NCBI GenBank assembly: GCA_030432595.1
Contig: JAUIGU010000003.1
Coordinates: 62,001-126,000, forward strand
Length of the DNA: 64,000 nucleotides
Reading direction: 5' to 3'
Source: Phycisphaerae bacterium
Lineage (GTDB): Bacteria; Planctomycetota; Phycisphaerae; Phycisphaerales; Phycisphaeraceae
Shown here in pieces: positions 52,041 through 60,558 of the stretch; the first letter of the stretch is position 1, and every line of letters begins with the position of its first letter. Below the pieces are notes generated by a model. That model was not told the origin of the DNA. It searched no databases and saw nothing but the letters and a program-made list of their open reading frames with translations. A program made the translations under genes and the position numbers.

Positions 52041-54515
52041 TCACGCCGCGCGCCGACGCCACACACAAAGCCCCGCCGCCACCACCGCTGCCACGCCCGG
52101 CTCGGGCACATTCAACCCGCGGAAGTCCGGCGCCGCCGCACTCCCCCAATTCAACAACACCGCATCAAGCTCTTCCTGATCCACGATCCCGATGATCGGC
52201 CGATCATTTATCCACTCTGAAGACAGCCCGGCCACACCAGCACCCCAATTCATCAGCACCAAGTCGAGGTCTCCCTGCTCAACCTGCCCAGAACTGTCGT
52301 AATCGGCGACGATTCCCGAAACCAGCGTCACGCTGATGGTGCCAGCAATGTAGTCAGACTCGTAACCGCCTTGGGGAACGGTGATGTCTGTGAACGTACT
52401 TATATTAAACGGAGAACCGTCTGCGAGTGTGCCGACGATGCGATCACCCGCAGGATCCATAATCGTTTCTCCCGGCGACAAAACGGGCTGCTCGATCTCC
52501 ACGAAGTCGTCCTTGAGTTCGAAATCGGTCACGAACAGATTCAACTCGCTTCCGAATGCATACATGTATTGGCCGCGATCACCGCCGAATATGTTCACGG
52601 TACTGTTTTCATCGGCAACAATCGCGTTTTGGATAACTCCGCCAAACAGATTCAGCGTCGCACCAGTTGAAACGCTGACGTTGTAAACCTCGCCCCCGAA
52701 AATGTTGACGGTACTGTCGAGCCCCGCCTGAAAGTCTTGATCGATCTCACCATCGTAGACGTTCACCTCGCTTTCTGAACTCACGCGAAAACCATCACGT
52801 ATAAAGCCGCCGTGAAGGTTGACGGTACTGCCGGAATAAGCGTGAAAGCAGCTGCCGATGACGCCGGCGTGGATGTCCAACGTGCTGCCTACAAACTCAG
52901 CGTCAGCGCCGACTGCACCGTCATTCACCCGGACGTGAGCGTCGACCGCCGCAAAGTTGTCGGGCAGGCTGCCGTCGTCATCGAGGATCAGCGATTGGCC
53001 CGCCCGCAGGCCGTTGGGCGCGGGCGTGCCGCCCTTAGTCCCATCAACCACAATGGGCGTCGTGGACGCCGGCGCCACTGGCGTCGTGACCAGGTTCAGG
53101 TTCGCGATCATGTCACCGGACTGCGGCGTGAACACGAACGGGCTGCCGTCGGCCAGCGTCCCGGTCAAGATGGCGTTGGGGTGAGTCTGCGGCGTGAGCG
53201 AAAGGGTGGTGTCGCCCATCGGGACGCCATCGAGTTTGAATTCGCCGCCGTTGAGGGTCACGGTGCTGGTCGAGTCTGCGACAAAGTTCCGGCCGATGAT
53301 CCCGCCGGATACAGCAATGCTGCTGCCAATTAATGCGCGAGACCCGTTTCCAAGGACACCTGCTTCCACGTCGATGCTCGAGCCGACGGCTTCCAGATGA
53401 CTGATCGAGCCGCCCGTGAGTCGCAGCATGGCATCCACGGTCGCGACGCTGCCCGCAAGCATTCCGCCATCGGACAGCACCAAGGATTGACTCGGCCGCA
53501 GCCCCAGCGGGATCGCTGGCTCGGGCGTGTCTGCATCAACCAGAAACGGGGCGGTACTCACCGGCGGGAGATTGGTGGTCACCAACTCGACGGACTGAAG
53601 CCGGTCTCCGGATAATGGTGTGAATATAAACGGCGTGCCGTCTGAAAACGTGCCGCTCAAAACCGCGTCTGCATTGGTATCGGCGTCGAGGCTGACGCCA
53701 CCGCCCGAAAGCGGCAAGCCATTCAGCTTAAAGTCGCCGCCAAGAAAGATGGAACTGGCCGTTTCACGGAGATCGACTTCAGTCCCGTATTGACCACCCG
53801 ACATCTTGATATTGCCGATGTGCGCTCGCAGGTTGCGGCCGACGGTGCCCCCCGAGATATTGATATCGGCACCGGTGGATCTGGATTCGAATTGGTCGCC
53901 GATCGTTCCACCAGAGACATTGAACGTGCCACGGGCATCAGCAAAGTCACCGACCACGCCCCCGGAGATGTTGACCACACTGTCTCGTTGACTATTCAAT
54001 CGCCCGACCGAGCCGCCCGAAACATTGATCGTTCCGAAAAGGCCTACTCGGCGGATCAACCCTCCGGAGACATTCACCACACCGGCCGCCCCCACGTCGA
54101 GATCGACAATTGTGCCGCCGCTGACATTCGCGACGCTGCCATCCCTGATCTCGGAGTTCTCGTCCACGGTTCCGCCATAAATGTTGACGATGGTGCCGGA
54201 ATAGGCCTCAAACGACGGGCCGATCGTGCCATCAAAAAGATTGACAACGATGTCTTCGCCGGTTTGACCCGCTACTCCCGCATCGAAACCGCGTCCGATG
54301 CTGCCGCCGCCAAAGATGTTCAGGAGCGTGTGATCTCCGATCGATTCGTCAGCGCCAATCACCGTCGGCGGGACATTGATGATGGTCGTGAACTCGGCCA
54401 AACCGTCTTGGGTCAGACACGTCAAAAAAGACATCATCAACACCGTCCCAGCGCCTGAATACTTCCGAAGCCTCGATGTTCGCAATTGACGATGTCGTTG
54501 AGTTAACGGTGACAT
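52041..54515 (-). CDS. Large PEP-CTERM repeat protein with dockerin-like loop
   Basis: The 824-residue protein has an N-terminal signal region near residues 20-45 (AGTVLMMSFLTCLTQDGLA). A beta-solenoid-like region follows with many short repeats such as VNVSGG, INISGG, VNIYGG and VNIFGG. Three related modules contain DGTPFIFTPLSGD, DGSPFVFTPQSGD and DGSPFNISTF. Near residue 738 a calcium loop DYDSSGQVEQGDLDLVL resembles one dockerin repeat, and the second copy (IVDQEELDAVLLNWG) lacks the loop acids. The end is NVPEPGVAAVVAAGLCVWRR. I chose ATG 54515 because AGGGGAG precedes it by nine bases; ATG 54560 is the alternative. Confidence 0.82.
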   Translation of the reverse strand: MSPLTQRHRQLRTSRLRKYSGAGTVLMMSFLTCLTQDGLAEFTTIINVPPTVIGADESIGDHTLLNIFGGGSIGRGFDAGVAGQTGEDIVVNLFDGTIGPSFEAYSGTIVNIYGGTVDENSEIRDGSVANVSGGTIVDLDVGAAGVVNVSGGLIRRVGLFGTINVSGGSVGRLNSQRDSVVNISGGVVGDFADARGTFNVSGGTIGDQFESRSTGADINISGGTVGRNLRAHIGNIKMSGGQYGTEVDLRETASSIFLGGDFKLNGLPLSGGGVSLDADTNADAVLSGTFSDGTPFIFTPLSGDRLQSVELVTTNLPPVSTAPFLVDADTPEPAIPLGLRPSQSLVLSDGGMLAGSVATVDAMLRLTGGSISHLEAVGSSIDVEAGVLGNGSRALIGSSIAVSGGIIGRNFVADSTSTVTLNGGEFKLDGVPMGDTTLSLTPQTHPNAILTGTLADGSPFVFTPQSGDMIANLNLVTTPVAPASTTPIVVDGTKGGTPAPNGLRAGQSLILDDDGSLPDNFAAVDAHVRVNDGAVGADAEFVGSTLDIHAGVIGSCFHAYSGSTVNLHGGFIRDGFRVSSESEVNVYDGEIDQDFQAGLDSTVNIFGGEVYNVSVSTGATLNLFGGVIQNAIVADENSTVNIFGGDRGQYMYAFGSELNLFVTDFELKDDFVEIEQPVLSPGETIMDPAGDRIVGTLADGSPFNISTFTDITVPQGGYESDYIAGTISVTLVSGIVADYDSSGQVEQGDLDLVLMNWGAGVAGLSSEWINDRPIIGIVDQEELDAVLLNWGSAAAPDFRGLNVPEPGVAAVVAAGLCVWRRRAA

Positions 54516-54577
54516 GGCCGGAAGCTCCCCTAGGTTGGTGAATCTCCCCATCCTAGGCATGGCGTCGCGTTACGGCA

Positions 54578-54607
54578 ATAAAAAACCGGCCGTCGGGACG
54601 ACCGGTT
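54578..54607 (-). terminator. Rho-independent terminator after rplT
   Basis: On the minus strand AACCGGTCGTC pairs with the following GACGGCCGGTT, and TTTT follows. It lies between the rplT stop and the next PEP-CTERM gene, so the two are separate transcripts. Confidence 0.85.
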
Positions 54608-54638
54608 CGTATCTCGGTTGCTATTCGTGATGCGTCGA

Positions 54639-55010
54639 TTACGCCGCCTGTAGCGCCGGCGACGCCTTCTTCGCCGTCTCGACGAGGGCGTCGAACGCCG
54701 CTTCGTCGTGGATGGCGATCTCGCTGAGCATCTTGCGGTTCAGGCCGATGCCAGCGTGCTTGAGGCCGTTGATGAATCGGCTGTAGCTGATGCCGCGCTG
54801 CTTGCACGCCGCGTTGATGCGGACGATCCACAGCTGGCGGTAGTCGCGCTTGACCAGCTTGCGGTCGCGGTACTGGTTGACGCCGGCGCGGACGACGGTC
54901 TCTTTGACGCTGCGCCAGTGGTTGCGGCGGCCGCCGCGGTTGCCCTTGGCCTTTTCGAACCAACGCTTCTTGGCCTGACGCCGGGCGGCGCCTTTGCTTG
55001 CACGCGGCAT
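54639..55010 (-). CDS. rplT: 50S ribosomal protein L20
   Basis: The 123-residue protein has the L20 N-terminal basic helix (SKGAARRQAKKRWFEKAKGN) and the globular domain (YRQLWIVRINAACKQRGISY, SRFINGLKHAGIGLNRKML). It binds 23S rRNA early in assembly. It follows rpmI on the same strand, but the gap of 183 bases is long for this gene pair and contains a heptad inverted repeat. No infC lies upstream. Confidence 0.97.
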   Translation of the reverse strand: MPRASKGAARRQAKKRWFEKAKGNRGGRRNHWRSVKETVVRAGVNQYRDRKLVKRDYRQLWIVRINAACKQRGISYSRFINGLKHAGIGLNRKMLSEIAIHDEAAFDALVETAKKASPALQAA

Positions 55011-55098
55011 GGCGTGTCTCCTTCCGGGAGGTCCCGGTCAGTGCGGAGTGGGGGGAAGGCGAAGGCCTTCACTTCGGGGCCCGGTCCGCGGGGGTTTT

Positions 55099-55190
55099 TA
55101 TTTCCGACTTTAGGATTGCCGATGGCCGAGCAAATGACTAGGAACCTGGAGTTCTGTCATTCGGAAATCGGAAATCCTCAATCGGCAATC
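55099..55190. repeat. Heptad inverted repeat between rpmI and rplT
   Basis: The right arm is four heptamers, GGAAATC, GGAAATC, CTCAATC, GGCAATC (55163-55190). The left arm has TATTTCC, then GATTGCC and GATGGCC (55099-55127), matching the reverse complement GATTTCC/GATTGCC with one small indel. The right arm ends four bases before the rpmI stop codon on the plus-strand scale, in the transcribed gap between two ribosomal protein genes. Confidence 0.8.
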
Positions 55191-55193
55191 GCC

Positions 55194-55412
55194 TCACCGA
55201 TCCACCGGGGTCAGCCGGCGGCTCAGTTGTTGTTCGAGCTTTTTGATGGTCGTGGACGTCGCGAAGACGTAGCCGCGGCGGTCCTGGAGCACGGTGCCGC
55301 GCTCGTGGCCGTTGAGCTTCTGCTTGCCGGTGCGGCTGAAGCGGACCTTGCCCTTGGCGGTGATGCGGGCCCGTTTGCCGATGCCCTTGCACGTTTTGGC
55401 GCCTTTGCCCAT
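55194..55412 (-). CDS. rpmI: 50S ribosomal protein L35
   Basis: The 72-residue basic protein reads GKGAKTCKGIGKRARITAKG then KVRFSRTGKQKLNGHERG, a divergent L35 pattern. It is a little longer than the usual 64-66 residues, and the C-terminus (KKLEQQLSRRLTPVDR) is more acidic and polar than in other bacteria. The start follows a normal leader. rplT follows downstream on the same strand. Identity rests on pattern and its position before rplT. Confidence 0.85.
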   Translation of the reverse strand: MGKGAKTCKGIGKRARITAKGKVRFSRTGKQKLNGHERGTVLQDRRGYVFATSTTIKKLEQQLSRRLTPVDR

Positions 55413-55685
55413 GGTGGTGGCCTTCCGTTGGCGGAGAAGTCGGGGGAATGGGGCGTCACTAAAGCCGTGCCCGGCGACGCCTGAGGGTTTCAAAGCCGTG
55501 GCGAGGGGTCGCAACGGCGAGCCGCACATCTTACGCAACCCCCGCCGCGTTGCAAATCGGGCTCCAAACCGGTACGTTTCCGGGCTCGCCGGAGCGTTTT
55601 TCGGGCCGATCAGGGGGCTTGACGTCGAGCCCGGCCTGCCCCGCCCGCACGTCTGCCGGCCCGGACTTCTCCTAAGGATGTCAAC

Positions 55686-56798
55686 ATGAAAGTCATCTGC
55701 GACCGCGGCGCCCTGGTCGACGCCCTTGCCCTCGTGGGCCGGGTGGTCGTCGCCCGCACGCCCAAGCCCGTGCTCACCTGCGTCAAGCTCACCGGCGACG
55801 CCGACACCGGCCTCACCCTCGAGGCCACCGACACCGAGATCTCCGTCCGCCTCGCCAGCCCCCGCGTCGAGGTCGGCGAGCCCGGCGAAGCCCTCATCCC
55901 CGCCGACAAGCTCAACGCGATCGTCCGCGAGTCCATCGACGCCACCATCACCCTCTCCGCCGACGGCGACGTCGCCGAGGTCACCGGCTCGGACTCCAAG
56001 TTCAAGATCTACGGCCACCCCCCGGGCGACTACCCCGCCGCCATCAGCTTCCCCGGCGAGCCCGACTTCACCATCAACGCCGGCGACCTGCACCGGCTCG
56101 TCGCGCAGACCTTGTTTGCCACCGCGCGAGAGAACTCGCGCTACGCCATCAACGGCGTCCTCTTCGAACGCACCGGCAACAAGCTGGCAGTCGTTGCCAC
56201 CGATGGCCACCGCCTCGCGCTCGCCAACGGCAAGTGCAAGGCCACCAATAAGGACGACAAGGAAGCCAAGTCCGCGATCGTCCCGACCAAGGCGTTGCAA
56301 CTGCTGCTCCAGCTCTTCGACGACGCCGAGCAGAACGTCGACGTCAAGCTCGCCGACAACCAGATCCTGTTTAAGACCGACGACGCCGTGCTCGCCAGCA
56401 ACCTGGTCGAGGGCAACTTCCCGCCGTATAGCGACGTGATCCCCAAGGACGGCGACAAGAAGGCGACGCTCGACACCGACGGCTTCATCTCCGCCGTCCG
56501 CCGTGCGGCGCTCTTGACCAACGAGGAGTCCAAGGGCGTGCGGATGGCGTTCTCGTCCGACGGCCTCACGCTGTCCAGCCGCGCCCCCGAGATGGGCGAG
56601 GCGGAGATCAGCGTCCCGCTCCCCGAATACGCCGGCGACCCGCTGGAGATCGGCTTCAACCCCGCGTACCTGCTCGACGCGCTCAAGGTTGTGGACGAGA
56701 ACCAAGTCCACCTGGATTTCAAGGCCGGCAACAAGCCCGGCGTGCTGCGCACCGGGCCGAACTTCTTGTATGTGGTGATGCCGGTGAATCTGCAGTGA
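55686..56798 (+). CDS. dnaN: DNA polymerase III subunit beta (sliding clamp)
   Basis: The 370-residue protein has three clamp domains: KVICDRGALVDALALVGRVV at the start, ENSRYAINGVLFERTGNKLA and VATDGHRLALAN in the middle, and YLLDALKVVDENQVHLDF with TGPNFLYVVMPVNLQ at the end. It tethers DNA polymerase to its template. Upstream is a 273-base divergent region shared with rpmI; no dnaA or recF is in this window, so this is not evidence for the origin. AAGGAT-like sequence precedes the ATG. The stop overlaps the next gene. Confidence 0.96.
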   Translation: MKVICDRGALVDALALVGRVVVARTPKPVLTCVKLTGDADTGLTLEATDTEISVRLASPRVEVGEPGEALIPADKLNAIVRESIDATITLSADGDVAEVTGSDSKFKIYGHPPGDYPAAISFPGEPDFTINAGDLHRLVAQTLFATARENSRYAINGVLFERTGNKLAVVATDGHRLALANGKCKATNKDDKEAKSAIVPTKALQLLLQLFDDAEQNVDVKLADNQILFKTDDAVLASNLVEGNFPPYSDVIPKDGDKKATLDTDGFISAVRRAALLTNEESKGVRMAFSSDGLTLSSRAPEMGEAEISVPLPEYAGDPLEIGFNPAYLLDALKVVDENQVHLDFKAGNKPGVLRTGPNFLYVVMPVNLQ

Positions 56799-57262
56799 CG
56801 GGCGTGGCCTCTGACACGACCAAGCGTCTGATCGCCGCTGGCATTCTGCTAGCCGTCGAGTTTTGGTTCGTTCTGTTTGAAGCCCTGCCCCTGTTCGATG
56901 AATTGGGGCGTTCTTATTTTGTCGAGATGCTTGGGTACTACTGCCTGGTCACTTTGCTGAGCTTGGTCGCGATGTGGGTTGTCGTCAAAGCAACGAAAGC
57001 GCAGTTCCCGCCGATCGCACTGAACGCGCTGGCGTTACCCGCGATCGCCATGTTGCCCGCGATGTTTGTTCCGATCTACGGGGTTCCGCCAGAGTGGGTC
57101 AGCCGCGTTATGGAAGAGGCGGTTGTCTTTGCTTTTATTCTGCTACTGATTCCTTGGAGCTTGAAGCACGCTGCGATGTTCGCCGCATTGTTCTTCGTGA
57201 TTCGGTATGGCCTGTACTTCGGGTTAGGCTCTGTTTTCCGTATTGTAGCTCGGGGCTTCTGA
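56795..57262 (+). CDS. Four-helix membrane protein, unknown
   Basis: The 155-residue protein has about four hydrophobic helices (LIAAGILLAVEFWFVLFEAL, LVTLLSLVAMWVVV, AIAMLPAMFVPIYG, AAMFAALFFVIRYGLYFG). I do not recognise a family. GTG 56795 overlaps the dnaN stop (GTGA), so translation is coupled to dnaN, although a role with the clamp is doubtful. Codon use is clearly less GC-rich than in dnaN. Confidence 0.65.
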   Translation: MTGVASDTTKRLIAAGILLAVEFWFVLFEALPLFDELGRSYFVEMLGYYCLVTLLSLVAMWVVVKATKAQFPPIALNALALPAIAMLPAMFVPIYGVPPEWVSRVMEEAVVFAFILLLIPWSLKHAAMFAALFFVIRYGLYFGLGSVFRIVARGF

Positions 57263-57282
57263 TCTCAGTCAGTGGTTCTCTT

Positions 57283-57387
57283 ATGCCGAGTTTAAACGAT
57301 TATGCATTGAAGCTTGAGAATTACATCGAGTCGTGGCTTCCGCAACATCCGGAGTGGCTGGCAGGCACGACGACGTGTCGCGTGTGA
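57283..57387 (+). CDS. Short ORF, possibly a gene remnant
   Basis: The 34-residue product starts MPSLNDYALKLENYIESWLP and ends in a Thr-rich tail up to the TGA at 57385-57387. The amphipathic start looks protein-like, and codon use matches the preceding membrane protein. The abrupt end next to the SGNH gene stop suggests truncation. No ribosome binding site is clear. Confidence 0.3.
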   Translation: MPSLNDYALKLENYIESWLPQHPEWLAGTTTCRV

Positions 57388-57388
57388 A

Positions 57389-58033
57389 TCACCCCAGCAG
57401 TTCGCGCGCACGTTCCGCGACCGCTTGCCCGAGTTTGCCGTGTTCGGACGCTTCCCAGTGAACGCCCTCGGTGGGGCTGCTGCGCATCACCGTGCCGGCG
57501 TCGAGGAACGCCACGCTGCGCTCGGACGCCACCGCCGCGTAGTGCTTCCCGAACCGCTTCGACTTCTCCTCGGCGCCTTCGAGCATCTCCGCGAACGGCG
57601 TGCTGGCCAGCGACGCGACCGGCGGCGGAGCAATTAAGAGCACCTTCGGCGGCTGCCCGTCGGGCCCCGCGTCCGAACGCAGCACGATGTCCACCAGGGC
57701 TCCGGCGCCGCGTGCGATGTCCTCGGCGGAGACGCTGAACTTCGCCTTCAGGTCGTTCGTGCCCAGCAGGATGATCACCAGGTCCAGCGGCTTGTGCGAG
57801 TGCAGGCACGGCCGGAGGTACGCCGCGCCGTTCTTGCTGCCGCTGCCGTGCGACTCGGTCGGGTCTTCGTGCACGGTGGTGCGCCCGCCGCAGCCTTCTT
57901 CAATGACCCAGTACCCCTTACCGAGCGCATCGCGCATGACGCCGGGCCAGCGGGTGTGGCGGTCGAAGCGCGACCAGCCGTCGGGGTTGGTGCCGTGCGT
58001 GTTGGAATCGCCGAAGCAGAGGATCGTTTGCAT
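57389..58033 (-). CDS. SGNH/GDSL-family hydrolase
   Basis: The 214-residue enzyme has block I ILCFGDSNTHGTN with the nucleophile Ser, the Gly of block II in EEGCGGRTTVHED, block III IILLGTNDLKAKF, and block V VHWEASEHGKLGQ with the catalytic His. It is a lipase/esterase fold that often removes acetyl groups from carbohydrates. No signal peptide is seen. ATG 58033 is right at the domain start; the longer frame upstream is the inverted repeat at 58106-58196 read as protein. Confidence 0.87.
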   Translation of the reverse strand: MQTILCFGDSNTHGTNPDGWSRFDRHTRWPGVMRDALGKGYWVIEEGCGGRTTVHEDPTESHGSGSKNGAAYLRPCLHSHKPLDLVIILLGTNDLKAKFSVSAEDIARGAGALVDIVLRSDAGPDGQPPKVLLIAPPPVASLASTPFAEMLEGAEEKSKRFGKHYAAVASERSVAFLDAGTVMRSSPTEGVHWEASEHGKLGQAVAERARELLG

Positions 58034-58105
58034 CGCGCGACATTGTGGCAGCGATGCGCGTTGCGGGCAAAACGACATCGGGCCGGCACCCGATGTCGGC
58101 ACAGG

Positions 58106-58196
58106 GGTGCCACGGTTGCTTGCAACCGTGCTTCTTTGTTTTTCATTAACGACGAAGCGAACAATCACCAGCACGGTCGCAAGCGACCGTGGCACC
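58106..58196. repeat. Inverted repeat, family D, with self-palindromic arms
   Basis: Arms 58106-58132 and 58170-58196 pair at 25 of 27 bases. Each arm is itself a perfect hairpin, CACGGTTGC/GCAACCGTG around TT on the left and CACGGTCGC/GCGACCGTG around AA on the right. The two differences between the arms are compensatory within each hairpin. It lies between co-directional minus-strand genes. Confidence 0.9.
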
Positions 58197-58198
58197 TG

Positions 58199-60181
58199 TC
58201 AACCGCTCGATTCATTTCGCCGCCGCCGCTGCGCCAACAGCGGCACCACCACCCACACCAGCGCCGCCGGTTCGGGCACCGTGCCGTTGAAGTATTGCTC
58301 GGCCAGCGCCCACACGTCCTGGCCGATGGTTTCGCCGATCATGCGGCCGGGTAGGTCGTCGGCGCGGACGTGGATGCCGCCCCAGAGTCGGGAGACGCCG
58401 GCTTCGTCGGCGGCGTCCATGTAGGTTGCCCACTGGAGCGTGATGGCGTTGGTCGGGCCGTACTCGAACTCGAGGCCGTCGCCGACCGGGACGGTGAACT
58501 CGCCGATCCCGCCGGGGAAGTAGTCGTCACCGGTGAGGGCCGCGAGGGTCTCGGCGGCGCTGCGGCTGAACGTGCTGTGCCCGGAGAGGTACGCCGCGAA
58601 CGGCGGGGTGACGAACGTGTCGCGCTGGTAGGGCAGCCACGTCTCGGCCAACACCCAGTCGACGCCGCCGATGTCGGTGGGGTCGTCGTGCGGTTCTTCG
58701 GGCGGGCCCTGCCAGGCGTAGATCGCGATCTTGCCCTCGCTGCCGGCGAGGTGTTCGTGCCGCTCACCCGCCGCGGTGGTTTCCGCGGTAATGACTTCGA
58801 CCAGTCCCGGTTCGAGCGTCAAGCCTTCGGGGTCGTAGGAAGGTCCGCTCGGATCGGACGACTGCCCGCGCTGACCCATGTATCGGATCATCGACACGGG
58901 GCGCGAATAGTCGTAGGTGCCCTTGTGGTTCCACGCCGCGATCCCCGCGTCGTGTACCGCGGCGTTGAGCGTGAAGTAGGTCTTGACGTCGAACTCCAGG
59001 TCGTCCACGACCGGCCCCGTGCCTCCGATGCGCTTGTCGACACCCAAAGCGTTCATCCGGTCCATGACTTCGTTGGCGAGAACATTCCAGTGCCCGGGCG
59101 GCGCTTCGGAGTCCGGGCCGTCCGCCCAGAACTCGGCGACGACCCGGCCGTAGTCCCCCTCGTTGACCATGTTGGGCGCGTAGGGCTGGCCCGTCACGGG
59201 GTTGACCGTGTACCCGTTGCTCTCGTACGTCCCGGTCGCGCGGTTGCCCAGCGTCGCCGGCGAGATGTCGATCATCGTGCTCTGCGTCGGGTCCAGCTTG
59301 CTGCTGAAGCGGATGACCTCGTTGACGTTCGCGCGGAACTGCGCATCCCCGGCGCCGCCGAGTTGAGGCGGCGCGCCCACGTCGTGGTACACCTCGCCGG
59401 GCTGCTTGTCGGGCAGCGCGAAGGGCGTGACGTCGCCCCAGTACGGCGAAAGAAACTCCTGCGTCTTTTCCTCGATGGTCGTGCCGCCCTGGTCGATCCG
59501 CTCGCGGAGGAAGTTGAGCGGCTGCCAGCGGTTGGGGTCGGTCTGCGGCGTGCCGGGGTTGTCGAACGTCATCGGGTCGTTGACCGGCACGTAGCCGGTC
59601 GGGTCGGCGTAGTCGTTGGGTTCGTTTGCGCCGTCGGTCAGGCCGAAGTTGATGACCGCCTGCGCGATGCGGTTGCCCAGCGCCGCGGGCGAGTCGCCGA
59701 CGGTGGTGGTGTTCGTGCGGTCGTAGCCCAGCGAAAACATGTGGCCGTCGAGGGCGAGCAGGGTTTCGAACCGCCCCGGCCCCGTGCCGCCCGGGCCGTC
59801 GACGAAGCGGTGGCGCAGGATGCGGTACGCGGCGTAGCTGATTGCTTCGTCGCGCGCCGCCGCGTCCATCGGGCGGGTCGTCGCTTCGTTGTAAAGAAAC
59901 CCCGTCGAGGTCTCGTCGAACACCGACCACGCGTCGTACATCCCGACCGACAGGTGCCAGAGGTTCCGCGCGTGAATAGTCGGCCGGGCGGTGTCGGAAC
60001 GGATCGCCTCGAGCAACTGCTCGTTCCACGTCCGCGCGACCGATTCGGCATATGCCGAAGGCGAGCACGATGCCGTGATCACGGTGGCAAACGCGACTAC
60101 CCACGTCCGACCGCAGGACTGGTCCCACGATCGACGTCTTCCCGTAACCGAATCCCGATGAGGCTGAACCGCCTGCGACAT
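58199..60181 (-). CDS. PEP-CTERM vanadium haloperoxidase-like protein
   Basis: The 660-residue protein begins with a signal segment (TWVVAFATVITASCSPSAYA). The alpha-helical vanadium-haloperoxidase/PAP2 fold is suggested by TIHARNLWHLSVGMYDAW near the start, AAVHDAGIAAWNHKGTYDYS with a typical Lys/Arg-rich phosphate site, YLSGHSTFSRSAAETLAAL, and RLWGGIHVRADDLPGRMIGE with the late His. The PEP-CTERM signal VPEPAALVWVVVPLLAQRRR ends it, so it should be sorted to the surface. Activity as a halide oxidase or phosphatase cannot be told apart from the sequence alone. GAGGAGG precedes ATG 60181. Confidence 0.78.
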   Translation of the reverse strand: MSQAVQPHRDSVTGRRRSWDQSCGRTWVVAFATVITASCSPSAYAESVARTWNEQLLEAIRSDTARPTIHARNLWHLSVGMYDAWSVFDETSTGFLYNEATTRPMDAAARDEAISYAAYRILRHRFVDGPGGTGPGRFETLLALDGHMFSLGYDRTNTTTVGDSPAALGNRIAQAVINFGLTDGANEPNDYADPTGYVPVNDPMTFDNPGTPQTDPNRWQPLNFLRERIDQGGTTIEEKTQEFLSPYWGDVTPFALPDKQPGEVYHDVGAPPQLGGAGDAQFRANVNEVIRFSSKLDPTQSTMIDISPATLGNRATGTYESNGYTVNPVTGQPYAPNMVNEGDYGRVVAEFWADGPDSEAPPGHWNVLANEVMDRMNALGVDKRIGGTGPVVDDLEFDVKTYFTLNAAVHDAGIAAWNHKGTYDYSRPVSMIRYMGQRGQSSDPSGPSYDPEGLTLEPGLVEVITAETTAAGERHEHLAGSEGKIAIYAWQGPPEEPHDDPTDIGGVDWVLAETWLPYQRDTFVTPPFAAYLSGHSTFSRSAAETLAALTGDDYFPGGIGEFTVPVGDGLEFEYGPTNAITLQWATYMDAADEAGVSRLWGGIHVRADDLPGRMIGETIGQDVWALAEQYFNGTVPEPAALVWVVVPLLAQRRRRNESSG

Positions 60182-60558
60182 CACTTTCGCCTCCTCAACC
60201 GGCTCGAAACGCGACAGGCCGCCCCGACGAACGGGCACGACAGAAACCCGATTCTACACCGCCCCCGGGGCCGGGCCATCGAAAAACCGGGGCCGTGGGC
60301 CGATTTCGGGCACCCAAGACCGGTTCGCACAGCCTTTCCATCGGGGACCAGGTCTCCGCCGCAGCCCGATTGAGCTGGGCGCTATGGCGAAGGTTGATGA
60401 CACTCGTTCCGCACTGCGTGGCAGTGCGGCCGAAATCGAAAACTCGCTGTCTGCGTGAGCTCTGTACCCTCGGTGCTTATGTGGTTTCTCTTGCAGCACA
60501 AAACGTGCGCCCGCATCCCGAGTTATCCCCGGGGAGGCGGGTTTGCCTATCGTCGTCC
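60182..60558. other. Divergent intergenic region with perfect hairpin
   Basis: No gene supported. The perfect stem CCGCACTGC/GCAGTGCGG around GTG at 60409-60429 lies about 130 bases upstream of msrB. The region should contain promoters for the haloperoxidase-like gene and msrB. Confidence 0.55.

Noticed and set aside
55413-55685. Replication origin next to dnaN
   Set aside because: No dnaA, recF, gyrB or DnaA-box cluster is visible; dnaN alone does not mark an origin.
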